Shown piece after piece: positions 16,630-25,023 of a DNA stretch of 64,000 nucleotides; position 1 is the stretch's first letter; every line of letters starts with the position of its first letter. The DNA comes from Alcanivorax sp. REN37. Its GTDB lineage: Bacteria; Pseudomonadota; Gammaproteobacteria; Pseudomonadales; Alcanivoracaceae. The DNA lies in the NCBI RefSeq assembly GCF_041102775.1, contig NZ_JBGCUO010000001.1, forward strand, positions 1,922,001 to 1,986,000, written 5' to 3'. Both the position numbers and the translations under genes were made by a program. Under the pieces are notes generated by a model. The model worked only from the letters and a program-made list of their open reading frames with translations. It searched no databases and was not told the origin of the DNA.

Positions 16630-17226
16630 TCAGAGTGGCCGCCGGCCCCGGAAAGCATGAGCCAGCGTGGCGCCATCGACGTATTCCAGATCACCGCCCA
16701 TCGGCACACCTTGGGCAATGCGGCTGAGCGACACTGTGGTGCCTTCCACCATGTCGTGGATGTAGTGGGCGGTGGCCTCACCTTCCACCGTGGTGCTGGT
16801 GGCGAGGATCAATTCATCGATCTCACCCTCGCCCAGACGCTGTTCCAGCACATCGAGTCCGAGTTGACGCGGGCCGAGGCCGTCCAGCGGCGACAGCTGC
16901 CCCATCAGCACGAAGTAATGACCGTGGTATTCGCCGGACTGCTCAATCGCCAACACATCCGCCGGCGACGCCACCACACAGACTTGGCGCGCTTGACGAC
17001 GCGGGTCAGCACAGACACTGCACAGTGCTTCTTCGGCAAAGTTGCGACAGCGTTGGCACTGCTGCACCCCATCCATGGCATCTGCCATCGCCGCTGCCAG
17101 CAGCCGGCCGCCATCGCGATTACGTTCCAGCAGGTGGTAGGCCATGCGCTGAGCCGAGCGCGGCCCCACGCCCGGCAAGCAGGTCAGAGTATCAATCAGG
17201 CGCTGTACGCGGGGGCTGTGCTTCAT
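16630..17226 (-). CDS. recR: Recombination mediator protein RecR
   Basis: 198 residues. Acts with RecF/RecO to load RecA at gaps. N-terminal HhH (PGVGPRSAQRMAYHLL, residues ~19-34), zinc finger CQRCRNFAEEALCSVC (about 56-71), Toprim domain beginning at VCVVASPADVLAIE and a C-terminal Walker-B-like stretch (GVPMGGDLEYVDGATLAHAFRGR). Starts 6 bp after the ybaB stop; last gene of the ffs-dnaX-ybaB-recR block. Confidence 0.97.
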   Translation of the reverse strand: MKHSPRVQRLIDTLTCLPGVGPRSAQRMAYHLLERNRDGGRLLAAAMADAMDGVQQCQRCRNFAEEALCSVCADPRRQARQVCVVASPADVLAIEQSGEYHGHYFVLMGQLSPLDGLGPRQLGLDVLEQRLGEGEIDELILATSTTVEGEATAHYIHDMVEGTTVSLSRIAQGVPMGGDLEYVDGATLAHAFRGRRPL

Positions 17227-17232
17227 GGCAGC

Positions 17233-17553
17233 TCAGAACAGCTTGAAGCCCGGCGGCAGCGGCATGCCGTCGGTGAGCGAGGACATGCGGCTTTTCTGCT
17301 GCTGTTCCACCCGGCGCACCGCGTCGTTGACCGCGGCGGCGAGCAGATCTTCCAGCATTTCCTTATCTTCACTCATCAGGCTCGGGTCGATGTCCACCCG
17401 GCGCACATCGTGCCGCCCGGTCATCACCACTTTCACCAAGCCGGCACCGGCCTCGCCCTGCACTTCCGCATTGGCGATTTCGTCCTGCATTTTCTGCATT
17501 TTTTCCTGCATCGCCTGGGCTTGCTGCATCAGGCTGTTCATATCGAAATCCAT
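17233..17553 (-). CDS. ybaB: Nucleoid-associated protein, YbaB/EbfC family
   Basis: 106 residues. Dimeric DNA-binding protein with the characteristic N-terminal Met/Gln-rich amphipathic helix ([33 protein letters not shown]-type) followed by the [21 protein letters not shown] beta core and C-terminal helix ending in [10 protein letters not shown]. Lies between dnaX (18-bp gap) and recR (6-bp gap), its conserved position in gammaproteobacteria. Confidence 0.97.
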   Translation of the reverse strand: MDFDMNSLMQQAQAMQEKMQKMQDEIANAEVQGEAGAGLVKVVMTGRHDVRRVDIDPSLMSEDKEMLEDLLAAAVNDAVRRVEQQQKSRMSSLTDGMPLPPGFKLF

Positions 17554-17571
17554 CGGGCGTCTCCGTGGCGG

Positions 17572-20037
17572 TCAGTCCAGAGGGTCAATGCTTTCCAGAT
17601 CCAGGCGGCCGTCAAACTGCTGTACCAGGGTCTGGATGGTGGTATCGGCCAGAATCGCCGTGCGAGCAGCGTCGAGGCGCTCGGCGCGATAACGGCGCGT
17701 CAGGTCGTCGGGGGTATCGCCGACCGTCTCGCGGATCTCGATGTCTACCCGCGCCGGCCGTTGCAAATGCCGCGCGAGAGCATCTTCTAATTCTTGCACT
17801 CGTTCCCGACTGGCCAGCACCTGGTGTCCGCGTGCGATCAGCAGCTGCCAATGCTCGCCCTGCTGCCCTGCTAGCGCGCAGTTGCAGGCCAAATTGAGGG
17901 TCACGCCTTCAAGGTCGAGCTGCACCACCAAGCGCGCCCATTCCGAAGCCGGGTGATCATCCGGCAGATCGCTGGGCAGGCGCGCGCGCCCATCACGGGG
18001 CGGTGGCTCCGGCAGTTCGGCAGGCGCCTGCGGCGCATCTGACAGCGGCAGCGGCGTGATGTCGCCGCGCAGCGCGCGCTCCAACGCGGCGCGAGCGGAA
18101 TCCGGCGCCTCTGCCGCAGCCGGCGCTCCGCCTGGCTCTGGCAGAGGCGCTTGCGGCATCGGCGATGACACCACTGCCGGTGCGGCGTGGCTGGGTTCGG
18201 ACTGCACCACAGCAGCGACTGGCCCAACCTGAGCGGTAGCCACCGGCGCAGCGGACGCGGCCGGCTCCGGAGTCGGCAGGGCAGCCGGCGCAGGATCATC
18301 CACCCACGCAGCCGGCGCGTCTTCCCAAGGCGGCACGTCATCCCAATCGGGAGGCGGCGCCTCCTGGTACCCACTGTTCGGGGCCATCGGAGTGACCGGC
18401 GCAGCACTGCGCTCAACCGCTGCGGGCATTCCCGACTCCGTCGTAGCTGCCGGCGTCGAAGACTCTGTAGCCACAGCTACCGGCGCACTCTGCAACGGCG
18501 CGGCCGCCCGCTGCTGCGGTAACGAGTCATCCGCCGCAGGAGCCGGCGGAACTTTCTCGGTCGAGGCACCGGCACCGGACGCGCCCAACGGCCCAGCCGT
18601 AGACGCGGACGGGTCCTGACCTTGGCTTGGCGAAACCGGCGGCGGCGCGGGCACTGATGCCGAAGGTGCGACTTGCGCCGCATCTGTCTCACCGAACGCC
18701 TGGTTTTCCTCAACGACCGTGACCGTCTCCGAGGCCGCGGAGCGCTGCGGAGTGTTGGATAGGTTTAGCGCAGCAGGCGGCGCTGCCTCACCCGCGTCGG
18801 CCACCGCCTTCTGGCGTGGCTCAACCACCGCCGTAGCGGTGGGCAGCGGCGCCGGGGACGGCGCAGTGGACAACAATGCTTGCAGGTCCGGAACGCCACC
18901 AGCGCCCGACTGCGGCGCCGGCTCAGAAGGCTTTTTTGGCGGTGCGTCGCCACCCTGGCTATAAACGCCGTCGGGGCGGAACACCAGCATCCGCAGCAGC
19001 ACCATTTCCAGCCCGGCACGGGGATCGGGCACGTCCGGCAAATCGCGGCGACCACGGACCGCCACGTCATAGAACAGTTGCACCTGCTCGGCCTGAAATG
19101 CCGCAGCCAAGGCGGCCATGGCCGGATCACGTTCGCGCTCTGGCACCACTTGTGCCACCGCCAGCCGGTGCAAGGCTTGGATCAGCTCATCCAGCAACGC
19201 GGTTTCGTCGGGGCTGTGCTCGGCAATCTGATCGAGCGTGTTCAACACACCCGCCGGTTCCGCGGTAGCCAGCGCATGCAGCAGTTGGATCACGTGGTCG
19301 CGGTCCACGGTACCCAGCATCTGGCTGACTGCTGACTGGGTCAGGTGTTCGTTGCTAAACGCAATCGCCTGGTCGGTCAGACTGAGCGCATCACGCATCG
19401 AGCCGCGCGCTGTGCGACCGAGGGCCTGCAAGCTGTCCGGCTCGAAGCGGATCATCTCTTGCTCCAGCAGCACCGCCAGATGGCTAGCGATGCGGTCGGC
19501 CGGCAACGCCTTGAGGCTGAACTGCAGACAGCGCGACAGCACCGTGATCGGCAGCTTCTGCGGATCGGTGGTAGCGAGCAGGAATTTGACGTGCGGCGGC
19601 GGCTCCTCAAGCGTCTTGAGCAGCGCGTTGAAGCTGTGGGTGGAGAGCATGTGCACCTCGTCAATGAGGTACACCTTGTAGCGGCCCCGGGTGGGCGCGT
19701 ACTGAACGTTGTCGAGCAGCTCGCGGGTGTCTTCCACCTTGGTGCGGCTGGCGGCATCCACTTCGATCAGGTCGACAAAGCGGCCTTCGTTGATCTCGCG
19801 ACACGCCGAACAGGTTCCACACGGATGGGAACTGACGCCCTGCTCACAGTTCAGGCATTTAGCGAGAATACGCGCGATGGTGGTTTTGCCGCAGCCACGG
19901 GTGCCGGTAAACAAGTAGGCGTGGTGCAGACGATCCTGGTCCAGAGCATGGGTCAGCGCGCGGGAAACGTGCTCCTGGCCGACCAGCTCGGTAAAGCTGC
20001 GGGGCCGGTATTTGCGTGCGAGAACCTGGTAGCTCAT
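17572..20037 (-). CDS. dnaX: DNA polymerase III subunits tau and gamma (DnaX)
   Basis: 821 residues for full-length tau, the clamp-loader ATPase and replisome organiser. Walker A is GTRGCGKTT (about 45-53), a four-Cys zinc module lies around CEQG...CGTCSAC (64-79), then DEVHMLSTHSFNALLKTLEEPP and LSRCLQF (SRC). After domain III (about residue 365) comes a long Ala/Pro-rich linker (to ~680) and the C-terminal tau domain. The start MSYQVLARKYRPRSF at 20037 is the universal DnaX N-terminus. A programmed -1 frameshift signal at 18898-18937 should yield a 371-residue gamma form ending in Ala-Phe after Lys369. Confidence 0.97.
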   Translation of the reverse strand: MSYQVLARKYRPRSFTELVGQEHVSRALTHALDQDRLHHAYLFTGTRGCGKTTIARILAKCLNCEQGVSSHPCGTCSACREINEGRFVDLIEVDAASRTKVEDTRELLDNVQYAPTRGRYKVYLIDEVHMLSTHSFNALLKTLEEPPPHVKFLLATTDPQKLPITVLSRCLQFSLKALPADRIASHLAVLLEQEMIRFEPDSLQALGRTARGSMRDALSLTDQAIAFSNEHLTQSAVSQMLGTVDRDHVIQLLHALATAEPAGVLNTLDQIAEHSPDETALLDELIQALHRLAVAQVVPERERDPAMAALAAAFQAEQVQLFYDVAVRGRRDLPDVPDPRAGLEMVLLRMLVFRPDGVYSQGGDAPPKKPSEPAPQSGAGGVPDLQALLSTAPSPAPLPTATAVVEPRQKAVADAGEAAPPAALNLSNTPQRSAASETVTVVEENQAFGETDAAQVAPSASVPAPPPVSPSQGQDPSASTAGPLGASGAGASTEKVPPAPAADDSLPQQRAAAPLQSAPVAVATESSTPAATTESGMPAAVERSAAPVTPMAPNSGYQEAPPPDWDDVPPWEDAPAAWVDDPAPAALPTPEPAASAAPVATAQVGPVAAVVQSEPSHAAPAVVSSPMPQAPLPEPGGAPAAAEAPDSARAALERALRGDITPLPLSDAPQAPAELPEPPPRDGRARLPSDLPDDHPASEWARLVVQLDLEGVTLNLACNCALAGQQGEHWQLLIARGHQVLASRERVQELEDALARHLQRPARVDIEIRETVGDTPDDLTRRYRAERLDAARTAILADTTIQTLVQQFDGRLDLESIDPLD
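18898..18937 (-). promoter_or_regulatory. Programmed -1 ribosomal frameshift signal in dnaX
   Basis: On the minus strand the heptamer A AAA AAG (18937-18931) is in the reading phase used by E. coli dnaX (CCA AAA AAG, codons 367-369). A -1 slip gives GCC TTC TGA, so translation stops at 18925-18923. An 8-nt spacer is followed by a 9-bp stem, GCCGGCGCC (18922-18914) with GGCGCTGGT (18906-18898), two G-U pairs and a 7-nt loop. An internal SD-like AGGGTGG lies about 13 nt upstream. All three classical elements are present. Confidence 0.85.
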
Positions 20038-20127
20038 GGGTGTGCCGAGTCCAAAAGAAGAGGCCAATGCTACCGCGCCACCTGTGGAATCGCCACTGAC
20101 GCAGCCGCTGTCGGGCGCGCAAATGGA

Positions 20128-20237
20128 GGTGGCCCTGCCAGCCACACCCCGGCACACGATGTCACCGCTGCGGCTGCTCCCTTCCGGGCCTGACCGGGTT
20201 CACGGCTAATCATTGCGGGGGGACCGACAGGGCCACC
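20128..20237 (-). ncRNA. ffs: 4.5S RNA of the signal recognition particle
   Basis: 110 nt. The 5' GGTGGCCCTGTCGG and 3' GGCAGGGCCACC ends pair, closing the long hairpin. The apical domain carries the diagnostic Ffh-binding sequence GGTCAGGCCCGGAAGGGAGC with the GGAA tetraloop and the symmetric AGCAGCC side. It is the bacterial small SRP RNA, which partners Ffh for co-translational targeting. It lies immediately upstream of dnaX in the same orientation, the usual gammaproteobacterial order. Confidence 0.95.
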
Positions 20238-20244
20238 ATAAACA

Positions 20245-20275
20245 CTCGCCCGGCAGCGTTTGGCCGTCGGGCGAG
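20245..20275 (-). terminator. Hairpin between ibpA and ffs, possible terminator
   Basis: CTCGCCCG (20245-20252) and CGGGCGAG (20268-20275) form an 8-bp stem with a 15-nt loop. On the minus strand it is followed by TGTTTAT. It lies after the ibpA stop and just before the ffs 5' end, so it may end the heat-shock transcript; the T tract is short. Confidence 0.45.
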
Positions 20276-20333
20276 GCGCGCATTGTGGCGAAAGCCACTG
20301 TTCATTGCAACCGCGCACCCGCGCGGTGATGGC

Positions 20334-20762
20334 TTATTGAGCGATCTCGATCTCACGCGGACGTTGAGCGTCCGGCACTACCCGGCGCAACTGGATTTCC
20401 AGCAGGCCATCGTTGAGCGCGGCGCCTTCCACTTGCACATGATCGGCCAGCCGGAAGCTGCGCTCGAAGTTGCGGCGGGCGATGCCGCGATGCAGCCAGA
20501 CGCGACCGTCTTCCGGCCCGGTCGCAGGCTGTTTGCCGGTCACGGTCAGTTGGTTATCGCGCGCCACGATGGTCAGTGCGTCGCGACCGAAACCGGCCAC
20601 CGCCATGACAATGCGATACTGGTCATCGGCCTCGCGCACGATGTCATAGGGCGGAAAACCGTTGCCCTGATCGGCGCGCAGGGCGCTGTCGAACAGGTCA
20701 TTGATGCGATCAAAACCCACGCTGTGACGGAACAGCGGAGCCAAGGCGAAATCTGCGTTCAT
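20334..20762 (-). CDS. ibpA: Small heat-shock protein IbpA/Hsp20
   Basis: 142 residues. ATP-independent holdase that binds unfolding proteins. The N-terminus MNADFALAPLFRHSVGFDRINDLFD closely follows E. coli IbpA; the alpha-crystallin domain spans about residues 35-125 (NYDIVREADDQYRIVMAVAGF-like start, GIARRNFERSFRLADHV, GLLEIQLRRVVP). Three ATG codons in a row follow GGAGGA; the third (20762) has the best spacing (7 nt). A sigma32-like promoter lies about 100 bp upstream. Confidence 0.93.
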   Translation of the reverse strand: MNADFALAPLFRHSVGFDRINDLFDSALRADQGNGFPPYDIVREADDQYRIVMAVAGFGRDALTIVARDNQLTVTGKQPATGPEDGRVWLHRGIARRNFERSFRLADHVQVEGAALNDGLLEIQLRRVVPDAQRPREIEIAQ

Positions 20763-20864
20763 CATCATTCCTCCATACGCGCGGCCAATGCCCTGACGGC
20801 ACACCGGGGCGCTATTTCTGACAGGTCGGATGTGACGTGAACCGGCCGGGTGTCACAGCACCCT

Positions 20865-20892
20865 ATATCGGTGCCCAACCCGGAGTTTCAAG
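20865..20892 (-). promoter_or_regulatory. Sigma32-like heat-shock promoter of ibpA
   Basis: On the minus strand CTTGAA (20892-20887) is a perfect sigma32 -35 element. After 14 nt comes ACCGATAT (20872-20865), six of eight matches to the -10 consensus CCCCATNT. It is intergenic, between the YbjN stop and ibpA, leaving an untranslated leader of roughly 95 nt. Inferred from consensus only. Confidence 0.6.
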
Positions 20893-20942
20893 CGCAGGAG
20901 AAAGGATTTTTTGCGGGGCAGTCGCGGCAGACGCCGCGACCG

Positions 20943-21422
20943 TCAGTGGATCAGCGGCGGCAGCGGTGCTTCTTCTTCGCCGGCCACCGGCTCCGGGCCC
21001 ATCAGGCAATCGTTCTGCTGGCAGTCGTCCAGCAGCATGTGACTGGCGTCGATGCTGGCCTGCAGGAAGTACTCGAACTGCTCGTAGCTGACGCCATGGC
21101 GGGTCAGCAACAGGTCGCAACCGACCAAGCGCGGCAGCGTCTCATCGTTGATGTCGATGAAGATCTTCAACGTCGGGAAGCTCATGTTGAGCCGGCCCAG
21201 ATCCGCCTGCACCAGGAACAGCGACGACGGCCGCAATTCCAGCTCGGTGCTCAGCAGCAGGCCTTCTTCTTCAATGAACAGTCGGGCATCGGTAACGCCC
21301 TCGCGGGATTGCAGCGCGGTGATGTGGAAACCGTGGCATTGATCGCAGATGTAGTACTCGATACCGGCTTGGCCCAACCAACGTTGGATGCCGTCGGCAT
21401 CGGGAATTTCGAGAGGTCCCAT
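20943..21422 (-). CDS. YbjN domain-containing protein
   Basis: 159 residues. The fold resembles the YbjN / type III secretion chaperone-like alpha-beta family: IQRWLGQAGIEYYICDQCHGFHI at the N-terminus, then LFIEEEGLLLSTELELRPSSLFLV and FLQASIDASHMLLDDCQQN. Cytosolic, no signal peptide. The second ATG (21422) is 6 nt after AGGAG and is preferred to 21428. YbjN proteins are linked to stress and motility regulation in enterobacteria; the role here is unknown. Confidence 0.8.
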   Translation of the reverse strand: MGPLEIPDADGIQRWLGQAGIEYYICDQCHGFHITALQSREGVTDARLFIEEEGLLLSTELELRPSSLFLVQADLGRLNMSFPTLKIFIDINDETLPRLVGCDLLLTRHGVSYEQFEYFLQASIDASHMLLDDCQQNDCLMGPEPVAGEEEAPLPPLIH

Positions 21423-21576
21423 GCCCATCTCCTAGTGTCAGCGCGCGCATGATGGGGGAATCAGACCCAAAATTAAAGGCCGCTGACGCCGGCTGCCGCG
21501 CCTGGGCGGGCCGGTCGCAGCCGCCACCACCGGTACAGTGTGCGCCGGTGGCGGCAGCCGAGGTAGCGCTGTGGCG

Positions 21577-23082
21577 TCAGCCGGCGGCGCGCCGGGCCGC
21601 GGGCGCGGCACGGTCCACCGCGCGATAGTCAGCCAGTTCGAAGCGCGCCAACTGCTGCGCGTACTGGGTGGCAAAACCGGGGTACATGGTGGCGTTGAAG
21701 CCGTCCGCAGTCAGGTACCAGCTTTTACAGCCGGAATTCCAGTTCGTGCGGGCGAGCCGCTTCTGGAGCTCCAGGTTGTGTTGGGTTTGCACCGCGGGGA
21801 TCACATCCAGATAGGCGTGATCGCCGCGCAGCAGCGCCTCGATACCCTGCACCGCGTAATCGATTTGCGCCTCCATATAGACCAGCGCCGAGTTGTGGCC
21901 CGGCCCGGAGTTCGGCCCGAAGATGATGTGCAGGTTGGGGTAACCGGACACGTTGACGCTCTTGTACGCCTGCGCCCCGCCCTGCCACTCCTCGGCCAGC
22001 TCACGGCCGCCCAGCCCCTGTACCGGGAACGGGGTGCCGGTCTTCTGCACATCGAAGCCGGTGGCAAACACGATGCAGTCGAACTGGTGCTCGATGCCTT
22101 CCGCAGTGCGGATGCCACGTTCGTTGATGCAGTCAATCGGCCAGGTGATCAGCTTGCAGTTGGGCTGCTGCAGCGCCGGGTAGTAATCGTTGGAAATCAG
22201 CACCCGCTTGCAGCCGATGGTGTAGTGCGGCGTCAGCTGGCGACGCAGCCAACCGTCCTTCACTTGCCGCGCCAGATGAGCGCTGGCCACGCGCTCGGTG
22301 ACCCGCGTCAGCGGCGAGTTCCAGATCACCGCCAGCGCCACACTTTCGTGGGTCCAGAATAGGGCATCACGCACCAGTTGCTGGCTGCGCGGCGCCTTGG
22401 CGAACAGCTTGCGCGCCCAGTCCGGCGAGGCGTAATCCATGCGCGGCAACACCCACGGCGCGGTGCGTTGGAACACTTTCACCTGGCCGGCCTGTTTGAC
22501 TAGCTCCGGCACGATCTGGATGGCACTGGCGCCGGTGCCGATCACCGCCACTTTCTTACCGCTGAAGTCGTAATCATGATCCCAACGGGCGGAATGCATC
22601 ACCTTGCCGGCAAAGGATTCGCGACCGTTGATATTCGGCCAGCCGGGATTGGCCAACCCGCCGGCGGCCATCACCACCGCCCGCGCCCGCCAACAATCAC
22701 CGGCAGCCGTGGTGGCCTCCCAGTAGCCCTGCTCTTCGACGAAGCGCAGGCCGGTGACATCCTGCTGGTAACGCAGTGCCGGACCCAGTTTGAACTGCTC
22801 CACCAGACCCTTGATGTAGCCGAAAATTTCGCCCGCACCGGAATAAGTGCGTGACCAATCCGGATTGGGGGCGAACGAAAACGAATACAGGTTGGACGGG
22901 ATGTCACAGGCGGCGCCGGGGTACTGGTTGTCACGCCAGGTGCCACCCACCCGGTCGCTGCGCTCCAGAATGATGAAGTCTTGGTGCCCGCTCTGCTGCA
23001 GTCGGATCGCAGCACCGAGGCCGCCGAAACCGGCGCCGATGATCAGGGTGTCGTGCACCCGTGACGGTTTACGCTTGCTCAT
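21577..23082 (-). CDS. Flavin-containing (Baeyer-Villiger-type) monooxygenase
   Basis: 501 residues. N-terminal FAD motif GAGFGGLGAAIRL (about 17-29), then GGTWRDNQYPGAACDIPSNLYSFSF typical of class B monooxygenases, the BVMO fingerprint-like FAGKVMHSARW (FxGxxxHxxxW, about 158-168) and the NADPH motif GTGASAIQIVPEL. Inserts O2 next to a carbonyl or oxidises heteroatoms using NADPH. First-strand neighbours: a diiron ferritin-like protein 8 bp upstream and an SDR, a probable operon controlled by the divergent TetR at 25024. Confidence 0.92.
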   Translation of the reverse strand: MSKRKPSRVHDTLIIGAGFGGLGAAIRLQQSGHQDFIILERSDRVGGTWRDNQYPGAACDIPSNLYSFSFAPNPDWSRTYSGAGEIFGYIKGLVEQFKLGPALRYQQDVTGLRFVEEQGYWEATTAAGDCWRARAVVMAAGGLANPGWPNINGRESFAGKVMHSARWDHDYDFSGKKVAVIGTGASAIQIVPELVKQAGQVKVFQRTAPWVLPRMDYASPDWARKLFAKAPRSQQLVRDALFWTHESVALAVIWNSPLTRVTERVASAHLARQVKDGWLRRQLTPHYTIGCKRVLISNDYYPALQQPNCKLITWPIDCINERGIRTAEGIEHQFDCIVFATGFDVQKTGTPFPVQGLGGRELAEEWQGGAQAYKSVNVSGYPNLHIIFGPNSGPGHNSALVYMEAQIDYAVQGIEALLRGDHAYLDVIPAVQTQHNLELQKRLARTNWNSGCKSWYLTADGFNATMYPGFATQYAQQLARFELADYRAVDRAAPAARRAAG

Positions 23083-23090
23083 GTCAGTCC

Positions 23091-24020
23091 TCAGGCGGTC
23101 GGTTTCCAGGTCAATTCATGCACCCAACTCGGCACTGCGGGCAGCAGCCGCGCCGGAATTAGGCCGGTGATCTTCACCGCCGCATCCACGGGTACGTGGT
23201 AGATCTTGTTGCCCCGGTCCACCACCAGCCGCGCGTGGTGCTTGATGATCTGGAACCAAGGGTTGCGGCGGCCGTCAGCGGTACGGCCACCGATGCGCTC
23301 GAATTTGTTCATCACTTCGTAGAGCTTCTGTTCGGACAGACCCATCTCGACGATGTTGTCGCGCATCTTGTTGAGCAGCGGCATGTAGGCGGCGATGCCC
23401 AGCAACAAACGCGGGTCCACCAGTGGCAGCACCATTTGCATCACTTTGATGAAGGACTTGTTGTAGCCGGTCATTTCCATCACCGAGAAGCCGACACCCA
23501 GATGGCGTGACTCGTCGCCGTTGATCTTCTCGAACGCCTCGTGGCACACCGGATCATCGACGGTGTCGAGCAGGAACTTGCACAGGGCGCCGTCGAGCGC
23601 GATTTCCAACATCGGGATCACTGCGCCGAGTACATACAGCGGCATCTTGTCGGCGTAGCGGTCGAGCCACTCAATCACCAGCCGCAGGTTGATGTTCGGC
23701 TCCGGCAAGGCTTCGCCGTCTTCGAGCATGCCCCAGCGCTTCATCAGCGCCATTTCGGCGTTGGCATGGCGCTGCTCTTCGGCGTGGAAGTAGGTGTAGA
23801 TCTCGCGCAGGGTGTCATCCGGCGCCTTCTTGGCCATGGCGGCAAAACCGCGCGCACCCACGTGCTCAATCCACATCAGGTCGGCCATAAAGGCTTTTAG
23901 CTTCGGCCACTGCTCCGGGGTGATGCGTTCGGCACCGGGAGCATCCCAGTCAATATCAGCCAATGCCCACTGGCTTTCCTTGATTTTCACCAGCATTTTT
24001 TCGAGATCGATGGAAGCCAT
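23091..24020 (-). CDS. Ferritin-like diiron protein
   Basis: 309 residues. Four metal-ligand segments of a ferritin-like diiron site are visible: Glu52 (WIEHVG), Glu82-x-x-His85 (EEQRH), Glu139 (MLEIALDG) and Glu170-x-x-His173 (DESRHLG). The spacing is that of a four-helix-bundle oxygenase/oxidase rather than bacterioferritin. It is encoded between an SDR and a BVMO-type monooxygenase in one operon, which suggests an O2-dependent step on a lipid or ketone; substrate unknown. No signal peptide. Confidence 0.8.
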   Translation of the reverse strand: MASIDLEKMLVKIKESQWALADIDWDAPGAERITPEQWPKLKAFMADLMWIEHVGARGFAAMAKKAPDDTLREIYTYFHAEEQRHANAEMALMKRWGMLEDGEALPEPNINLRLVIEWLDRYADKMPLYVLGAVIPMLEIALDGALCKFLLDTVDDPVCHEAFEKINGDESRHLGVGFSVMEMTGYNKSFIKVMQMVLPLVDPRLLLGIAAYMPLLNKMRDNIVEMGLSEQKLYEVMNKFERIGGRTADGRRNPWFQIIKHHARLVVDRGNKIYHVPVDAAVKITGLIPARLLPAVPSWVHELTWKPTA

Positions 24021-24054
24021 GTCAGCCTGCTCCGGGATCGAGGGTTATCGGGAA

Positions 24055-24882
24055 TTATTGGAAACGGTCAGCAGCGCGCAGTGCCAGCGCGGCGAGGCGC
24101 TGGTAGCTGCGCGGCGCCAGGCGCTTGGCGCGCCAGATCATGCGAGCGTCGATTTGCGGCAGCACATACAGACGGCCACGGTCGAGCGCCTTGAGGGTGT
24201 CGCGCACCACCCGCTCCGGCGACATGCCGGTGGCGGCCATCAGACGCGCGGACAGCTTCGAAGCGTCCGCCGGCAAGCGGCCGTCCTTGATGATGTTGGT
24301 CTTGACGAAGGTCGGGCACAGCGCGGTGACGCCGATGCGGGTCTCCGACAGTTCGGCGGCGAGGGTTTCCGACAACGCCAGCACCGCCGCCTTGGTCATG
24401 TTGTAGGGACCCATCAGCGGCGCCGCGGCAAAACTGGCGGTGGAACAAACGTTGATCACCCCGCCCTCACCCAACTCGCGCAGCCGCGGCACGAACACGT
24501 GACAGCCGTAGACCATGCCCCACTGGTTGATGTCCACCGTCCAGCGCCAATCCTCAATCGAGAATTCACCGATGCGCTGACCACCAATACCAACCCCGGC
24601 GTTGTTCACCAGCAGACTGGTGGGCGCGCCAAACCACTGCTCGGCACGATCGGCCAGTGCCTCCACCTGCTCCAACACTGTCACATCGCAACGCACGGCC
24701 AGCGCACGGCCGCCGGCGGCTTCAATGCAGCTGACAGTGTCGGCAGCGGTCTCAAGATTGATGTCCGCACAGACTACTGCGCCGCCGCGGCGCGCCAATT
24801 CCAATGCGAACGCACGACCGATGCCGCTGCCGGCGCCGGTCACCACAGCGCGCGCGCCGTGACTGCGGGATTTCTTGGCCAT
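24055..24882 (-). CDS. SDR-family oxidoreductase
   Basis: 275 residues, classical SDR with TGAGSGIGRAFALEL (about 15-29), NNAG at about 92, catalytic Ser in CSTASFAAAPLMG and YxxxK in YNMTKAAV. NAD(P)-dependent alcohol/ketone interconversion. First gene of the SDR-ferritin-like-BVMO operon, divergent from a TetR regulator. The C-terminus RMIWRAKRLAPRSYQRLAALAL is basic and may associate with the membrane. Confidence 0.9.
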   Translation of the reverse strand: MAKKSRSHGARAVVTGAGSGIGRAFALELARRGGAVVCADINLETAADTVSCIEAAGGRALAVRCDVTVLEQVEALADRAEQWFGAPTSLLVNNAGVGIGGQRIGEFSIEDWRWTVDINQWGMVYGCHVFVPRLRELGEGGVINVCSTASFAAAPLMGPYNMTKAAVLALSETLAAELSETRIGVTALCPTFVKTNIIKDGRLPADASKLSARLMAATGMSPERVVRDTLKALDRGRLYVLPQIDARMIWRAKRLAPRSYQRLAALALRAADRFQ

Positions 24883-24950
24883 TTCGGGGTTCCTGGGCTA
24901 CGCCACCCGCAGGCGGCAGACGGACGGGATCGAATCCCACCTCTTTTATT

Positions 24951-25006
24951 GTCACAGTGACGGATGGTAAGGTAATCCGAGCAATTATTCGGATTCAACT
25001 CGGATT
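24951..25006. promoter_or_regulatory. Inverted repeats in the SDR/TetR divergent region
   Basis: GTCACaGTGAC (24951-24961) is a palindrome. Then AATCCGA (24974-24980) and TCGGATT (24989-24995) form an inverted repeat with an 8-nt spacer, and TCGGATT recurs at 25000-25006. They sit between the divergent SDR and TetR genes, so either could be the TetR operator. Confidence 0.55.
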
Positions 25007-25023
25007 CCAGGGAGTCGCCCTCG

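Noticed and set aside
16375-17790. A 471-residue plus-strand frame across recR, ybaB and dnaX
   Set aside because: It is the antisense shadow of well-established genes and begins inside the GGGTC repeat.
20762-20860. ROSE-type RNA thermometer in the ibpA leader
   Set aside because: The leader length fits, but I could not find the typical anti-SD hairpin with UUGCU-like sequence, so I do not claim it.
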